Made by a program: the position numbers and the translations under genes
Shown here: positions 21,801 to 31,599 of the stretch, one piece after another
Position numbering within the stretch: the stretch's first letter is position 1
How the letters are laid out: each line of letters starts with the position of its first letter
From: Symbiodinium kawagutii
Lineage: Eukaryota > Sar > Dinophyceae > Suessiales > Symbiodiniaceae
Length of the DNA stretch: 64,000 nucleotides
Assembly: GCA_009767595.1 (NCBI GenBank)
Contig: VSDK01012949.1
Coordinates: 71,039 to 135,038 of the forward strand
Direction: 5' to 3'
The notes under the pieces: model-generated
What the model was told of the DNA's origin: nothing
What the model saw: the letters and a program-made list of their open reading frames with translations, nothing else
Database searches by the model: none

Positions 21801-23218
21801 TCCAGGTGATGAAAATCAATTCGTACGGTTCCTACGGAAAGTAGTAGACCCATGTCTTGCAGACTGATGGTTTAGGGATTGAGATCCCCTTGAAATCCTG
21901 ATAGTCAAAATATATGGGTCAAAAACCCAGAAATACCCGATGACAATCACTCATCCATCCGAGTCATCAACCGAATCACAGTGCCTGAGGTGGCACGAGG
22001 TCAAATCTGTTTCACCATCCTTGCAATTGGGAGATCCACATTCATCCTCCCGTAGTTACTATAGTTAAGAGTACCGGCTATGACGAAAGGAGTGGTGGTA
22101 GATCAAAATTGGAACATGGATCTGTCACGGGATTAATCACTAGGGAGGTGTGTTTACAAGATTTTACAAGAATCGATGTGAAGCACCACCCCCAACCCGG
22201 AGGTTTTGAAGGGACAAGTACACCTTCTGTACCACGGTCCGTAGAGAGAATCACACCTTTTTGTAAATTCGGTGTGTACATAAACTGCGGTACCTTCACT
22301 AACCATCCAATCAATTTCACAGCCATTATCAATTTCATCAATAGGAACACCAGTTTTTTTGGGAAGGACCCAACCTGTATTGCTCTGATCAGTTCCATTT
22401 CACTCTTGATGCGATGCGAATCGCCAATTCTGAGGTCGTTGAATATCTCAAGGAGAGAGCTGGGGTTTCGCAGCAATTATGTCTGTCTGAAGCTTGTTGA
22501 CCGACGAAAAAGACCAATCCACCATGGATTCTTGCAAACTTGTGAGGTAGCTCCTTCTTTGAAGTATGGTGTTGCTGCTCCTATAAAGAAAGGTGAGGAT
22601 CTGGTCATGCAATCAACACGGTATGGGTGGGATATCATGATTTCCTTAGTGGTGACATCACCACGAGGCACTTTGACTGCTTGCTCATTGCTGCTTATGG
22701 CGATGATGAATCATATCTGGTATTTTGGAAGGTGTGAGATCAGGGTACCTGGTGAACGCCTGTTGATTTTGAGTCGGATACCATGATTTTTTCAGGCTTC
22801 AAGCAGCTTCAACCATGTCGGCCGGTCCAGGAGCTGGAGAAAACTGCCGCGACACTGCCACTCTTTGTCAAGGTCCGGGTCCCGATCCGAGTCTCCGGGG
22901 GGATCCAAGACGGTGCCTGGCTCCCGCCATCAGACATAAAGAAATGGCAAAGCATGCTACATGTCTTGAGCCCAAACATCACAGCCTTGGCATTTCTTTG
23001 TTGGACTGTCAACCAACAAACCAAAGAACCAACCAACGAACCAAGCAAGCAAGCAAGCAACCAAGCAACCAAGCAACAGCCAACCAACTGACCGACCGAC
23101 AGATCGATCAACCAATTCAACCAACCAATAGCTTCTGTTGTTTGAAGGCTGGTGAGCCATTGAACAGCACCTCTACCAGGCTTCTTTGGCCCAGATCTAC
23201 GAGAATCACGGCGACTAA
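15801..23218 (+). CDS. Coiled-coil protein gene C, multi-exon (partly resolved)
   Basis: This is a second run of heptad-like exons on the same strand. Best supported: 15801-15969 (EVLVEENADAFQKAAEELAD), 16108-16211 (WEALENAIQKQQSLIAEM, GELQEQ), 16564-16599 (VTQLTKELELSK), 17283-17337 (LEAEKAVLVAEVQEVRAK), 17651-17695 (AAVDQEALTEKMRQQ), 18527-18565 (EVEAVEAGKKFKQ), 19728-19766 (DLIELSSYKERIT), 20190-20249 (CQELASLQSEVSHQKLSRK), 22796-22872 (VQELEKTAATLPLF) and 23180-23218 (ASLAQIYENHGD, stop TAA). Phases agree between 15969 and 16108, 16211 and 16564, 17337 and 17651, and 18565 and 19728. Donors are GT, GC and possibly GA. Exons around 16750-16850 and 20510-22100 are unresolved, and the start codon is not located. 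It could be more than one gene. No catalytic motif is seen; a cytoskeletal or scaffold role is inferred. Confidence 0.5.
17405..17528 (-). mobile_element. F2 inverted-repeat element (about 124 bp)
   Basis: It begins CGGCTAGGGGTCAATATTCC and ends GGTTTTTGACCCACTGCCG, which are near reverse complements. The interior carries the family words ACAATTTC and GGTTAATGATAGGGGAAC. It is in the opposite orientation to the copies at 38948 and 39105. It lies in an intron of gene C. Confidence 0.6.
17850..18440. repeat. AT-rich GGTTGATAATGATTGG-type dispersed repeat
   Basis: This is a field of degenerate words such as GGTTGA, TTAATG, GATCATGG and AACCAT. The same words recur in many other intervals (31690-32060, 38800-39300, 42080-42480, 52560-52870, 63180-63260, 63840-64000). 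No coding signal is seen. Confidence 0.6.
20917..21022. repeat. 72-bp direct duplication
   Basis: The segment GAGCTGTGATATGCTGTGAT with its following CTAAATGGCTGGCT occurs at 20917 and again at 20989. A partial copy lies between them. The open minus frame at 20770-21198 contains the translated repeats (ITASHLDHSISQL) and is probably an artefact of the duplication. Confidence 0.85.
22109..22786 (+). other. Long open frame of unknown nature
   Basis: There are 226 codons without a stop on the plus strand, beginning at a TTG. It lies in what should be an intron of gene C. No family is recognised. The minus strand over the same bases is also nearly open if one TAA and a one-base shift in an A7 run are allowed, with protein-like stretches such as TGVPIDEIDNGCEIDWMVSEG. 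It could be a decayed coding insertion on the minus strand or an unrecognised plus-strand frame. Confidence 0.3.
23024..23098. repeat. CAAG/CAAC/CCAA tetranucleotide repeat
   Basis: Runs of AACCAACC, AAGCAAGC and CCGACCGA lie in the last intron of gene C. G-rich counterparts of this repeat occur at 48961-49017 and 61077-61118. Confidence 0.85.
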
Positions 23219-24529
23219 GCCGCCCTGAGCTGCCAACGGCAACCCCTCCCTGGTGCGGTGACTCTTGATGGCTATCAGAGCTTGTTCTCTGATGGCAGCT
23301 GTGATTCCTTAGGAACACGTCGATCTCCAGGTGACTTAAGCCACAGGCTTTGATTGAAGATACACCAAAGGAATGGAAAAAAAGAGGCACAGGTGTGCCC
23401 AAGCTTTTCAACAAGCCTAGAATAGAAGGAACCAGAATTTGGTACTGGCCTTCAGCTTACTCATCTGGATGTGGAATCAGGACAGACATGATTTCACTTT
23501 GGTCTGGCATCCAGACTCTTGGGCAGTGTCCTTCCGTCCTCTAGATTCTAGGCGCGTTGTTTTCGTGCAAAAAGTAAAGGTCCATGCCCCTGGAGTGAGT
23601 ACATTGGCACGCCGCAACTCACAGGTTCGGTTTCTTTGTTGACTTTCAGAGATATTATATTTAGTGGAAAATTGATGCAGGAAGTGTTGACGTTCTTTAA
23701 TCAGGTGAGTCAGGTGAGTATATGCCTGAATGCACTACGTCGCCATTTCCCAAGCCGGACAGAGACGACAGCTCTCATATTTTCAATGCCAGGGGAGGCT
23801 GCGCCACACCAGGATGCAGCCTCCTAGCCGTGGTTCAATGGAGAACACTGGAGGGATCAGCTTTGGCCATCCAAAGTTCTCCGTGACCCAATCACCCATA
23901 CAGCCAATGGTCCTGGATCCCCTCCACAGGGCTCCATGTGAGCATACCCATCAGATAGAAAAGTGAAGACTGCTGCTCTTGGAGCGTGAATGGGGTGCTT
24001 TCCAATCATGGGTGGTCGTTATAAATCAAAATCTAGAATATGCTGATGCGCCAGGTCAATTGTACATATTTTAATCGTACAGAACCATCCGACTGGCCGA
24101 CCAACCAGCAACATGGGCCAGTACAGTTCAGAAACATGGACAAGCACGGCCTATGGGAGCGCAGTTTCAGCGCATGATGCCATGTCGCGAAGAAGCAAGG
24201 CCGGAAAGGGTTTGCCCGGCTCTCTGTTGTCTTTCTTTTCTTTTTCTAGTCAGCTGCAATACAATGGAATGGAATGGAATGGGATGGAATGTCATGTGAT
24301 GTGATGTATGCAAGTATGTTCACACGTTTGTGGATACATTGTGTGAATACATACAGACCCATGTGCAAGGATAAATAGTATACATTCATGCAATGTGTCT
24401 ACACTTGTTGCACCTTTGTACCTGAGCAGGATCAATGATTCAACAAATGTTGAATTGATTCAGAAACCATGCTCTAAGATATCATTTTTTTAGAGAGATA
24501 ATCTATTCAACTTACATCGACACGCACAC
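23219..24529. other. Unresolved interval with two possible exons
   Basis: An acceptor GATGCAG followed by a short open segment (EVLTFFNQ) and a strong donor CAG|GTGAGT lies near 23681-23704. An ATG at 24113 (MGQYSSETWTSTAYG) opens 63 codons and could be a gene start. The rest shows no coding signal. Confidence 0.3.
24255..24310. repeat. TGGAA pentanucleotide repeat
   Basis: A short run of TGGAA units ending in GTGAT-type words. Confidence 0.85.
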
Positions 24530-24667
24530 ATGCCAACTTCTTCAAAACAGCCTTTCTTAAGCCTTGGAGGCGTTGGAACTCGCAGCAATGGTGGCAGGCG
24601 CAAAGATGCTGTCCTTGCGCGTCAGCGTTTCGACCGCTATTTTGCGAAACACCCATCTTCATATTAA
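24530..24667 (+). CDS. Small basic open frame, 45 residues
   Basis: ATG at 24530, TAA at 24665. It is Gly/Arg/Lys-rich (LGGVGTRSNGGRRKD, VLARQRFDRYFAKH). It could be a terminal exon of a gene beginning near 24113 or a short independent frame. No family is recognised. Confidence 0.3.
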   Translation: MPTSSKQPFLSLGGVGTRSNGGRRKDAVLARQRFDRYFAKHPSSY

Positions 24668-25340
24668 ACAGCGTGAATAACACAGATCCGTGTCATAAAT
24701 GATCGCTGATAGTTGACAGCCATGGCTTGTCAGGGACAGACATAGCACGGAGGTATTGCCCTATTGCAGGGGCACATTTGGGCCCATTGGGAGATGCTCA
24801 TCTCCCAAAAACCTGGCCTCGCGAAGTTGTTTATGCTTAGGCAATCAGGTTTTGACCAACATGGTAGCAGGCGACCAGTACGGCACTTAGGTTATCTTTG
24901 TAAGTATCAAACCTGGTAGTAGAGCAGGCACTTAAAAAGTAGTAGCAACATAGAAGGCAACTTGAGCGACCCCTTGCTCGTGCTCCCCTCGCTCTGCGGA
25001 GCTTTGACCATGTAAGCCAGTAGAAACACCAGCTCTTCATAAAGGATTGAGAATCTATGACGCATCGTTTTTCTTTTCATTTGTGTTCTGGACATTGGTG
25101 GAAAAGTCTGTAGGAGCACCAGTAGAAGTCATGATTCGAATGCATGTTCCTATAAAGCTTGTCTCCTTAATCAATCCGTTCATGTGGCTGTGGGTCAAAA
25201 CTTGTTGCTCTAGCTGTTGTTTACTATCACTTAGTAATCCTAGTATCAACCATTAAGCAGCTAATTAAGCATGGGTCATGAACCAATGGCTATGTCTATG
25301 TCGTATTACCATTAACCATTGGTTAACCAGCTGATTAGCC
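24668..25340. other. Region with no gene seen
   Basis: Short frames on both strands lack motifs. A partial F2 end (GTGGCTGTGGGTCAAAAC) lies near 25184, followed by GGTTAACC-type AT-rich words. Confidence 0.35.
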
Positions 25341-25553
25341 ATGTCCTTGCCTTGTACAACCTCCAGCGCCTACGCCCCAGAAGCGCCACTGGCCACGCGC
25401 GATCGCCATGCGGCCAGTTGGGATTCCGAGCCGGCGATGCTTCAATCCCTTAAGCCTTGCAGACACCTGTGGGAATGCATGCAATTCCCTGAATTTCCAG
25501 AATTTCTTCGATTTTTGGGTTCAATCTTGGAGGAACGCGAGGAAAGCATTTAG
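25341..25553 (+). CDS. Possible exon, unidentified
   Basis: A 70-codon open frame with helical-looking stretches (PEFPEFLRFLGSILEEREES) and a polar start (TSSAYAPEAPLATRDRHAAS). An overlapping frame continues to 25734 with the PPR-like string TSALRAMAGVGKAQ. Splice limits are not resolved. It may belong to the gene containing the PPR exon at 26574. Confidence 0.25.
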   Translation: MSLPCTTSSAYAPEAPLATRDRHAASWDSEPAMLQSLKPCRHLWECMQFPEFPEFLRFLGSILEEREESI

Positions 25554-25984
25554 ATTAACTGATTGCCGTGATGAAACTGAAGCATTGCCGTTTCTTGATG
25601 ACTTCCAGGCATCCGCAGGTAACACCAGTGTTGACACCTTGGAGTTGCACCGAGGCTTGCCCCGATGCACTTCTGCTCTGCGAGCAATGGCGGGAGTTGG
25701 GAAAGCCCAGAGATTCCCTGGGCAGCTGCCCTGAGCATCCCTAGAGCTGGTGATTCTTCGCATGGCACCAGGGAGGGTAGCTCGATGGTAGCTTGATGGT
25801 AGCTTGATGGTATATAGCTTCAACACTTTTCTGGTCGTTTTTTTTGAGGATTCGAAGTGTTCCTGAGCAGTAACCCTTCTCCACTGGTCATGGTCTTGAC
25901 GGACTTGGTTCGCATTCATTTCAGAAACAGCCATGAAAACTTATGGTGTGCAGTTTCATGCTTCCTTGCTTCCATTCCCTCAAG

Positions 25985-26130
25985 GTTTGAACACTGTTTC
26001 AGTTTTGCCTGCCGCAATCTTCTGTATCCCGGTCTTGTCCGAAGTTTGAGCAAACTCTTTTCCTCTGAGGCTCGTGAGTGGCAAAATGCAACAGCTTTCT
26101 TGGAGGAGTCAAAACCGTTGGGGTGCAAAG
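25985..26130 (+). CDS. Probable internal exon, unidentified
   Basis: It is bounded by acceptor CCCTCAAG|G and donor GCAAAG|GTTGAA, and reads 48 residues including FACRNLLYPGLVRSLSKLF and SEAREWQNATAFLEE. The helical, amphipathic character and clean splice signals support an exon. No family is recognised. It lies 440 bp upstream of the PPR exon and may belong to the same gene. Confidence 0.4.
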
Positions 26131-26339
26131 GTTGAAAATTGACAAGGAGAACGTGGTGAACCAATCTTGGATGCGTCAGGAGTTTCCACAAAAGCGTACT
26201 TTGCCCATTCCAAAGGTCCATTTCAAGTCTTATAATTTTCAAACCAACTTTCCGACTTGGTACAGTGCATCCCAACCACTCAAGTAGTGGACAGCTTCTC
26301 ATTGAACCAGCAATGCAAACTTGCTTGGTTGGCTGGTTG

Positions 26340-26520
26340 GTTTGTCGAAGGCAAATGCATATAATATACATCATATAAATGATATGTAAGAATATATACA
26401 TATACACATGCGATGTGAACATATTCAAATGATATGTGTTTGTATATACATGTATATGTATACATATATACGTTACATGCATATGTATACATGCATGTAT
26501 TCAACGAGTGTATACTTCAA
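26340..26520. repeat. ATATGTATACA microsatellite
   Basis: Degenerate TATACATATG and ATACATGTATATG words on both strands. Confidence 0.8.
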
Positions 26521-26573
26521 CATATATGAAGATCACATCCCATGAGGCGCTGTTGCTCGGGTGCCCCTGCTAG

Positions 26574-26666
26574 GAGATGTGGCGCCAGGGCCCGCGACCA
26601 AACACCACCTGCTTAAATGCTGGTATCGGTGCATGTGCTCGCGCGGGGGCTCTCAGGGATGCAAGG
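26574..26666 (+). CDS. PPR-repeat exon (organelle RNA-binding protein)
   Basis: Acceptor CCCCTGCTAG|G; probable GC donor GCAAGG|GCTGCC; 31 codons in phase 0. It reads EMWRQGPRPNTT, then CLNAGIGACARAGALRDA. This is the second half of one pentatricopeptide repeat and the start of the next (pattern: M, about six residues, P-N-xxx-N-xxI-xAC). PPR proteins bind single-stranded RNA in mitochondria or plastids and act in editing, processing or translation. Other exons of this gene are not resolved. Confidence 0.6.
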
Positions 26667-27879
26667 GCTGCCCCTGGGACCATCTACACTGATGTTGGGG
26701 CAGGTTGAGGTCGTCAAAAATAGGTTCCATTTGAGAGAAACTGCACTTCTTTTGATTCCATCATGGTGAGACATCGGTATCGTCACATCAGCTCGAAGCG
26801 TCCATGGGGCATCTGGGGCTTCATTGGTGTAAAAGCATGATCAATGATGTCACTCTCGTTTAAAACCCTTTTGTTTTCAAGAACGAAACCAAGCCAGTCA
26901 AGCACTTGCTGAATACTTGCACTTGTTGGGGTCAGTGGTAACAAAAGATATTAATAATTGTTAGTATGCTTACAAGTTGGTCAAATGTTTCCAAAGAGTT
27001 TGAACATTTGAGTGCTTCGAAGCTCAGTAAACCTAGAAGCTGTTTGACTCGAAACGACCACTCTTTTCTTCCAACTTTGGAGCCCTTAATGCTGAAAGTG
27101 GCCCTTAATCGTCAATGAATGGCAACTAAACTTCCGGTAGGCGTGAAGTGACTTCTCCCGCAGCAGCTGCAGCTTCCGGCTTTTTTCCAGCTTGACCTGC
27201 TGCTGAAACAGGCAGCTGTCAGCGGCTATGCATCAACCCAAAAAGCAAACAGAACTCCCTGAGCAGTTCGCGAAAGCTAGCTGGTCAATCAGCTTATCCC
27301 TATCCCGGTGCTGAAGTTGGAAGTCTGGATTGTACTGGCGACCATCAAGGTGTGCTCCAACCTGGCCAGAGTAGAACCGGAATCAGCTTTCTCTTTGCAT
27401 CCCGTGGCATGCCGGCAGTGGTAGAGGAGTACCAAGATCCTTTGCGATGGAGGTGGAAACTGACCATGTGAGTGTTGGAGTTGTCACGTGATATGATTCA
27501 AAATCAAGAGAGTTCCAGTGCATTGCCCCAAGTATTCTCAAGTATCTGGGTAATTCTTCCCGCAGTGAGCGGCTAAATGAACGCGTGTGTTGTGATTAGG
27601 TGCATGGGCCATGGCATTGCTTGTTCCTGATGTTTCTGAAGATGGGGTGAGCTCCAGTCTCGTGGCCTTCTCCAACATGTAGGCCTCCATGGTTGTGGGG
27701 GGTAGCCTTTGTTGGGACAGGGTCACTTTGGGTTGCTATTCCAAGCGCTAAAGCTCTCCAGGTTTGATGAGGAAGGCAGGAGTAGCGAACTCCGTGCTGG
27801 CAGCTGGGAGAATGAGCTCTGCCAGGTTCGGACGGGGTGCTGTGTCAGCGAAAGATTCATCATTGTTGCCCCCCCTTCT

Positions 27880-28005
27880 CTCTCTCTCTCTCGTTATATA
27901 CGTATATGTATACGTATACGTATACGTATATGTGTATATATATAAATACATATACATATACATATTACACATATATATATATATATACATGTGTATGTAG
28001 GTGTA
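27880..28005. repeat. TATACG/TATA microsatellite
   Basis: A CTCTCT run followed by alternating TATACGTATA and TATATA. Confidence 0.85.
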
Positions 28006-28239
28006 TGGTATGTAAATAGCATTGCAGGAGAATCCCAGTTCCAAGTCTGCAGTTAGGGGCAGTGATTTGAACCTTGGTGCTAGTGGTTGAACCACGCAGG
28101 GATTGAATCACCTGAACCGGTTTAAGCTCTCCAGGTGCTCCACCACTCAGATGTCACACAAACCACTTGAGCTGAGTGGTGTCTCTCCCGCATTTCTTGC
28201 AAATTGAGAGATGCCCAGCTGTCATGGATGTATACAACC

Positions 28240-28370
28240 TATCTAGTCCCATCGAATCTAGTCGAATCTAATCTTATCTAATCTAATCTAATCCAATCTA
28301 TTCTAATCTAATCTAATCCAATCGAATCTAATCTTATCTAATCTAATCCAATCCAATCTTATCTCATTTT
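28240..28370. repeat. AATCT pentamer array
   Basis: Tandem AATCT/AATCC units over about 130 bp. Confidence 0.9.
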
Positions 28371-28416
28371 CTACAAAAATCTATCTATGCATATTTTCTG
28401 CTTACACACACCCCAG

Positions 28417-28561
28417 CATCACCTTCTACCATGGTTACAGACGTGGTCCCGACACGTTTGTCCCCTGCGAGGTGAAGTTGTTGGCCATGCACCGCCCAAC
28501 CCACGACCCGGAACGGGAGAAGGCGCCCGATGAAAGGAACGACAGTCCCGGCAACGGATGA
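28417..28561 (+). CDS. Probable terminal exon, unidentified
   Basis: Acceptor CACACCCCAG, then one base completing a codon, then 47 codons and TGA at 28559. Motifs are ITFYHGYRRGPDTFVPCEV, KLLAMHRPTHDPEREK and APDERNDSPGNG. The amino-acid usage is very protein-like, and the acidic/polar tail suits a C-terminus. The family is not recognised and the upstream exons are not found. Confidence 0.45.
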
Positions 28562-28626
28562 ATAAAAACTGGTTAACAGTGGGTTATTCATGTTGATCAA
28601 TTAACCCAGTGGGTTATTGGATGGGG

Positions 28627-28702
28627 CGGGGGTTCGCTTGTGTCTCCAAAAATGGTTCGCTTGTGTCTCCAAAAATGGTTCGCTTGTGTCTCCAAACATG
28701 TT
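28627..28702. repeat. 23-bp tandem triplicate
   Basis: Three head-to-tail copies of GGTTCGCTTGTGTCTCCAAA (plus AAT). The third copy is slightly diverged. Confidence 0.9.
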
Positions 28703-29029
28703 GAATACTTGTGAACTATCGTAAACCCCAGGTTACCTATGGGGCTTTGAGTCATTTACTAGGATCAACCATGTCTCGCCATTGATCCATCAGAAAATGT
28801 TTTGAAAGAAAAGGACCATATTGTATGAGCTCATATGTGAAATGGTATGTGGGTGTATTCTGTCAGATACCACTGCCAGGGCTGACAAAAACATGACTCA
28901 GCAGCCTCGCATGACAATATGTTCAGTTTATTCTATGCGTGGGATTGCAATTGAATTGGGCAATCGGAGCATCACACTTTAGATTTTGCTGACAGCTGCT
29001 CACGACCTTGGTATCATGGGTGTTTTGAC

Positions 29030-31468
29030 AGCATTTGCAGAGGCCAGAGGGGGTGGAAGATTTGATATGTTCAGTCGTGCATGCAGAGGCCAGAGGTGGT
29101 GGGAGATTTGATATGTTCAGTAATGCATGCAGAGGCCAGAGGGGGTGTGAGATTTGATTTGCTCAGAAGTGCGTGCAGAGGCCAGAGGGGGCGGGAGATT
29201 GCATATGTTCAGTCGTGCATGCAGAGGCCAGAGGGGGTGGGAGATTTGATATGTTCAGTCGTGCATGCAGAGGCAAGAGGGGGTGGGAGATNNNNNNNNN
29301 NNNNNNNNNNNNNNNNNNNNNNNNNNNNNNNNNNNNNNNNNNNNNNNNNNNNNNNNNNNNNNNNNNNNNNNNNNNNNNNNNNNNNNNNNNNNNNNNNNNN
29401 NNNNNNNNNNNNNNNNNNNNNNNNNNNNNNNNNNNNNNNNNNNNNNNNNNNNNNNNNNNNNNNNNNNNNNNNNNNNNNNNNNNNNNNNNNNNNNNNNNNN
29501 NNNNNNNNNNNNNNNNNNNNNNNNNNNNNNNNNNNNNNNNNNNNNNNNNNNNNNNNNNNNNNNNNNNNNNNNNNNNNNNNNNNNNNNNNNNNNNNNNNNN
29601 NNNNNNNNNNNNNNNNNNNNNNNNNNNNNNNNNNNNNNNNNNNNNNNNNNNNNNNNNNNNNNNNNNNNNNNNNNNNNNNNNNNNNNNNNNNNNNNNNNNN
29701 NNNNNNNNNNNNNNNNNNNNNNNNNNNNNNNNNNNNNNNNNNNNNNNNNNNNNNNNNNNNNNNNTGCATGCAGAGGCCAGAGGGGGTGGGAGATTTGATA
29801 CGTTCAGTAGTGCATGCAGAGGGCAGAGGGGTGGGAGAATTGATCTGTTCAGTAGTCCATGCAGAGGCCAGAGGGGGTGGGAGATTTAAAATGTTCAGTA
29901 GTGCATGCAGAGGCAAGAGGGGGTGGGAGATTTGATATGTTAAGGCATACATGCAAAGGCCAGAGGGGGTGGGAGTTTTGATATGTTCAGTAGTGCATGC
30001 AGAGGCCACAGGGGGTAGGAGATTTGATATGTTCAGTAGAACAGGAGATTGCATATGTTCAGTCCTGCATGCAGAGGCCAGGGTGGGAGATTTGATATGT
30101 TGAGTCATACATGCAAAGGCCAAAAGGGGTGAGAGAGTTGATGTGTTCAGTCCATGCAGAGGCCAGAGGGGGTGGGAGATTTGATATGTTCAGTAGTGCA
30201 TGCAGAGGTCAGTAATGCATTCAGAGGCCAGAGGGGGTGGGAGATTTGATACGTTCAGTAATGCATGCAGAGGCCAGAGGGGGGGGGGGGATTTGATATG
30301 TTCAGTAGTGCATGCAGAGGTCAGTAATGCATTCAGAGGCCAGAGGGGGTGGGAGATTTGATACGTTCAGTAATGCATGCAGAGGCCAGAGGGGGTGGGA
30401 GTTCTGATTTGTTCAGTAGTGCATGCACAGGCCACAGGGGTGGGAGATTTCATATGCTCAGAAGTGCGTGCAGAGGCCAGAGGGGTGGGAGATTGCGTAT
30501 GTTCAGTAATGCATGCAGAGGCCAGAGGTGGTGGGAGATTTCATATGTTCAGTAGTGCATGCAGAGGCCAGAGGGGGTGGGAGATTTGATGTGTTCAGTA
30601 GTGCGTGCAGGGGCAGAGGGGGTGGGAGATTTGATATGTTAAGTTATATTTGCAAAGGCCAGAGAGGGTGGGAGATTTGATATGTTCAGTAGTGCGTGCA
30701 GAGGCCAGCGGGGGCGGGAGCTTTGATATGTTCAGTAGTGCATGCAGAGGCCACAGGGGGTGGGAGATTCGATATGTTAAGTCATACATGCAAAGGCCAG
30801 AGGGGGTGGGAGATTTGATATGGTCAGTAGCGCATGCAGAGGCCAGAGAGGGTGGAAGATTTGATATGTTCAGTCGTGCATGCAGAGGCCAGAGGGGGTG
30901 GGAGATTTGATATGTTAAGTCATACACGCAAAGGCCAGAGGGGGTGGGGGATTTGATATGTACAGTAGTGCATGCAGTGGCCAGAGGGGGTGGGAGATTT
31001 GATACGTTCAGTAGTGCGTGCAGAGGGCAGAGGGGGGGGGGGTTTGATATGTTCAGTAGTGCATGCAGAGGCCAGAGGGGGTGGGAGTTCTGATTTGTTC
31101 AGTAGTGCATGCAGAGGCCAGAGGGGGTGGGAGACAGAGGCGAGAGGGGGTGGGAGTGGGAGATTTGATATGTTAAGTCATGCATGCAGAGGCCAGAGGG
31201 GGGGGGGGGTTTGGTGTGGTTACAGAGGCCAGAGGGGGTGGGAGATTTGATATGTTCAGTAATGCATGCAGAGGCCAGAGGTGGTGGGAGATTTGATATG
31301 TTCAGTATTACATGCAGAGGCCAGAGGGGGTGGGAGATTGGATATGTTCAGTAATGCATGCAAAGGCCAGAGGGGGTGGGGGTTTTGAAATGTTAAGTCA
31401 TACATGCAAAGGCCAGAGGGGGTGGGAGATTTGATATGTTCAGTAGTGCATGCAGAGGCCAGAAAGCA
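29030..31468. repeat. 46-bp minisatellite array, about 2.4 kb
   Basis: The unit is TGCATGCAGAGGCCAGAGGG, then GGTGGGAGATTTGATATGTT, then CAGTAG (46 bp). There are roughly 50 copies including the assembly gap. A recurring variant replaces the junction with TAAGTCATACATGCAAAGG. Truncated units and G-run expansions occur (30275-30292, 31030-31040, 31200-31210). Because 46 is not a multiple of three, frame cycles every 138 bp, so long Arg/Gly/Ala frames appear on the plus strand and Ser/Pro/Leu frames on the minus strand. These are not genes. There are no unique spacers, so it is not a CRISPR array. Confidence 0.95.
29292..29764. other. Assembly gap (473 N)
   Basis: A run of N inside the 46-bp array. 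The true array is probably longer than shown. Confidence 0.99.
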
Positions 31469-31497
31469 GATTTGGCCAGAAGAGCAAGTAGTCTGAA

Positions 31498-31597
31498 ACC
31501 CGAGACGCAAGTGAACCAGAATCCGAGACGCAAGTGAACCCTGGGAGACGCAAGTGAGCCCGAGACGCAAGTGAGCCAAAATCCGAGACGCAAGTGA
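31498..31597. repeat. GAGACGCAAGTGA short tandem repeat
   Basis: Five copies of GAGACGCAAGTGA spaced about 18-24 bp apart (linkers ACCAGAATCC, ACCCTGG, GCCC, GCCAAAATCC). It sits immediately beside the end of the 46-bp array. Confidence 0.9.
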
Positions 31598-31599
31598 GT

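Larger units (their letters stand above)
26700..28410. other. Unresolved interval with possible exons
   Basis: There are three protein-like segments on the plus strand: near 27192 (LDLLLKQAAVSGYASTQK), near 27390-27470 (MPAVVEEYQDPLRWRWK) and near 27745-27830 (FDEEGRSSELRAGSWENE). Each has an AG upstream, but phase and neighbours cannot be fixed. They may be exons of the PPR gene or of the gene ending at 28561. Confidence 0.3.

Noticed and set aside
29081-30123. Frames of 177-304 codons on both strands across the 46-bp array
   Set aside because: They cross the run of N, and the repeat is open in several frames. There is no coding evidence.
29030-31468. CRISPR-like array
   Set aside because: Units are head to tail with no unique spacers, no cas genes are nearby, and the genome is eukaryotic.
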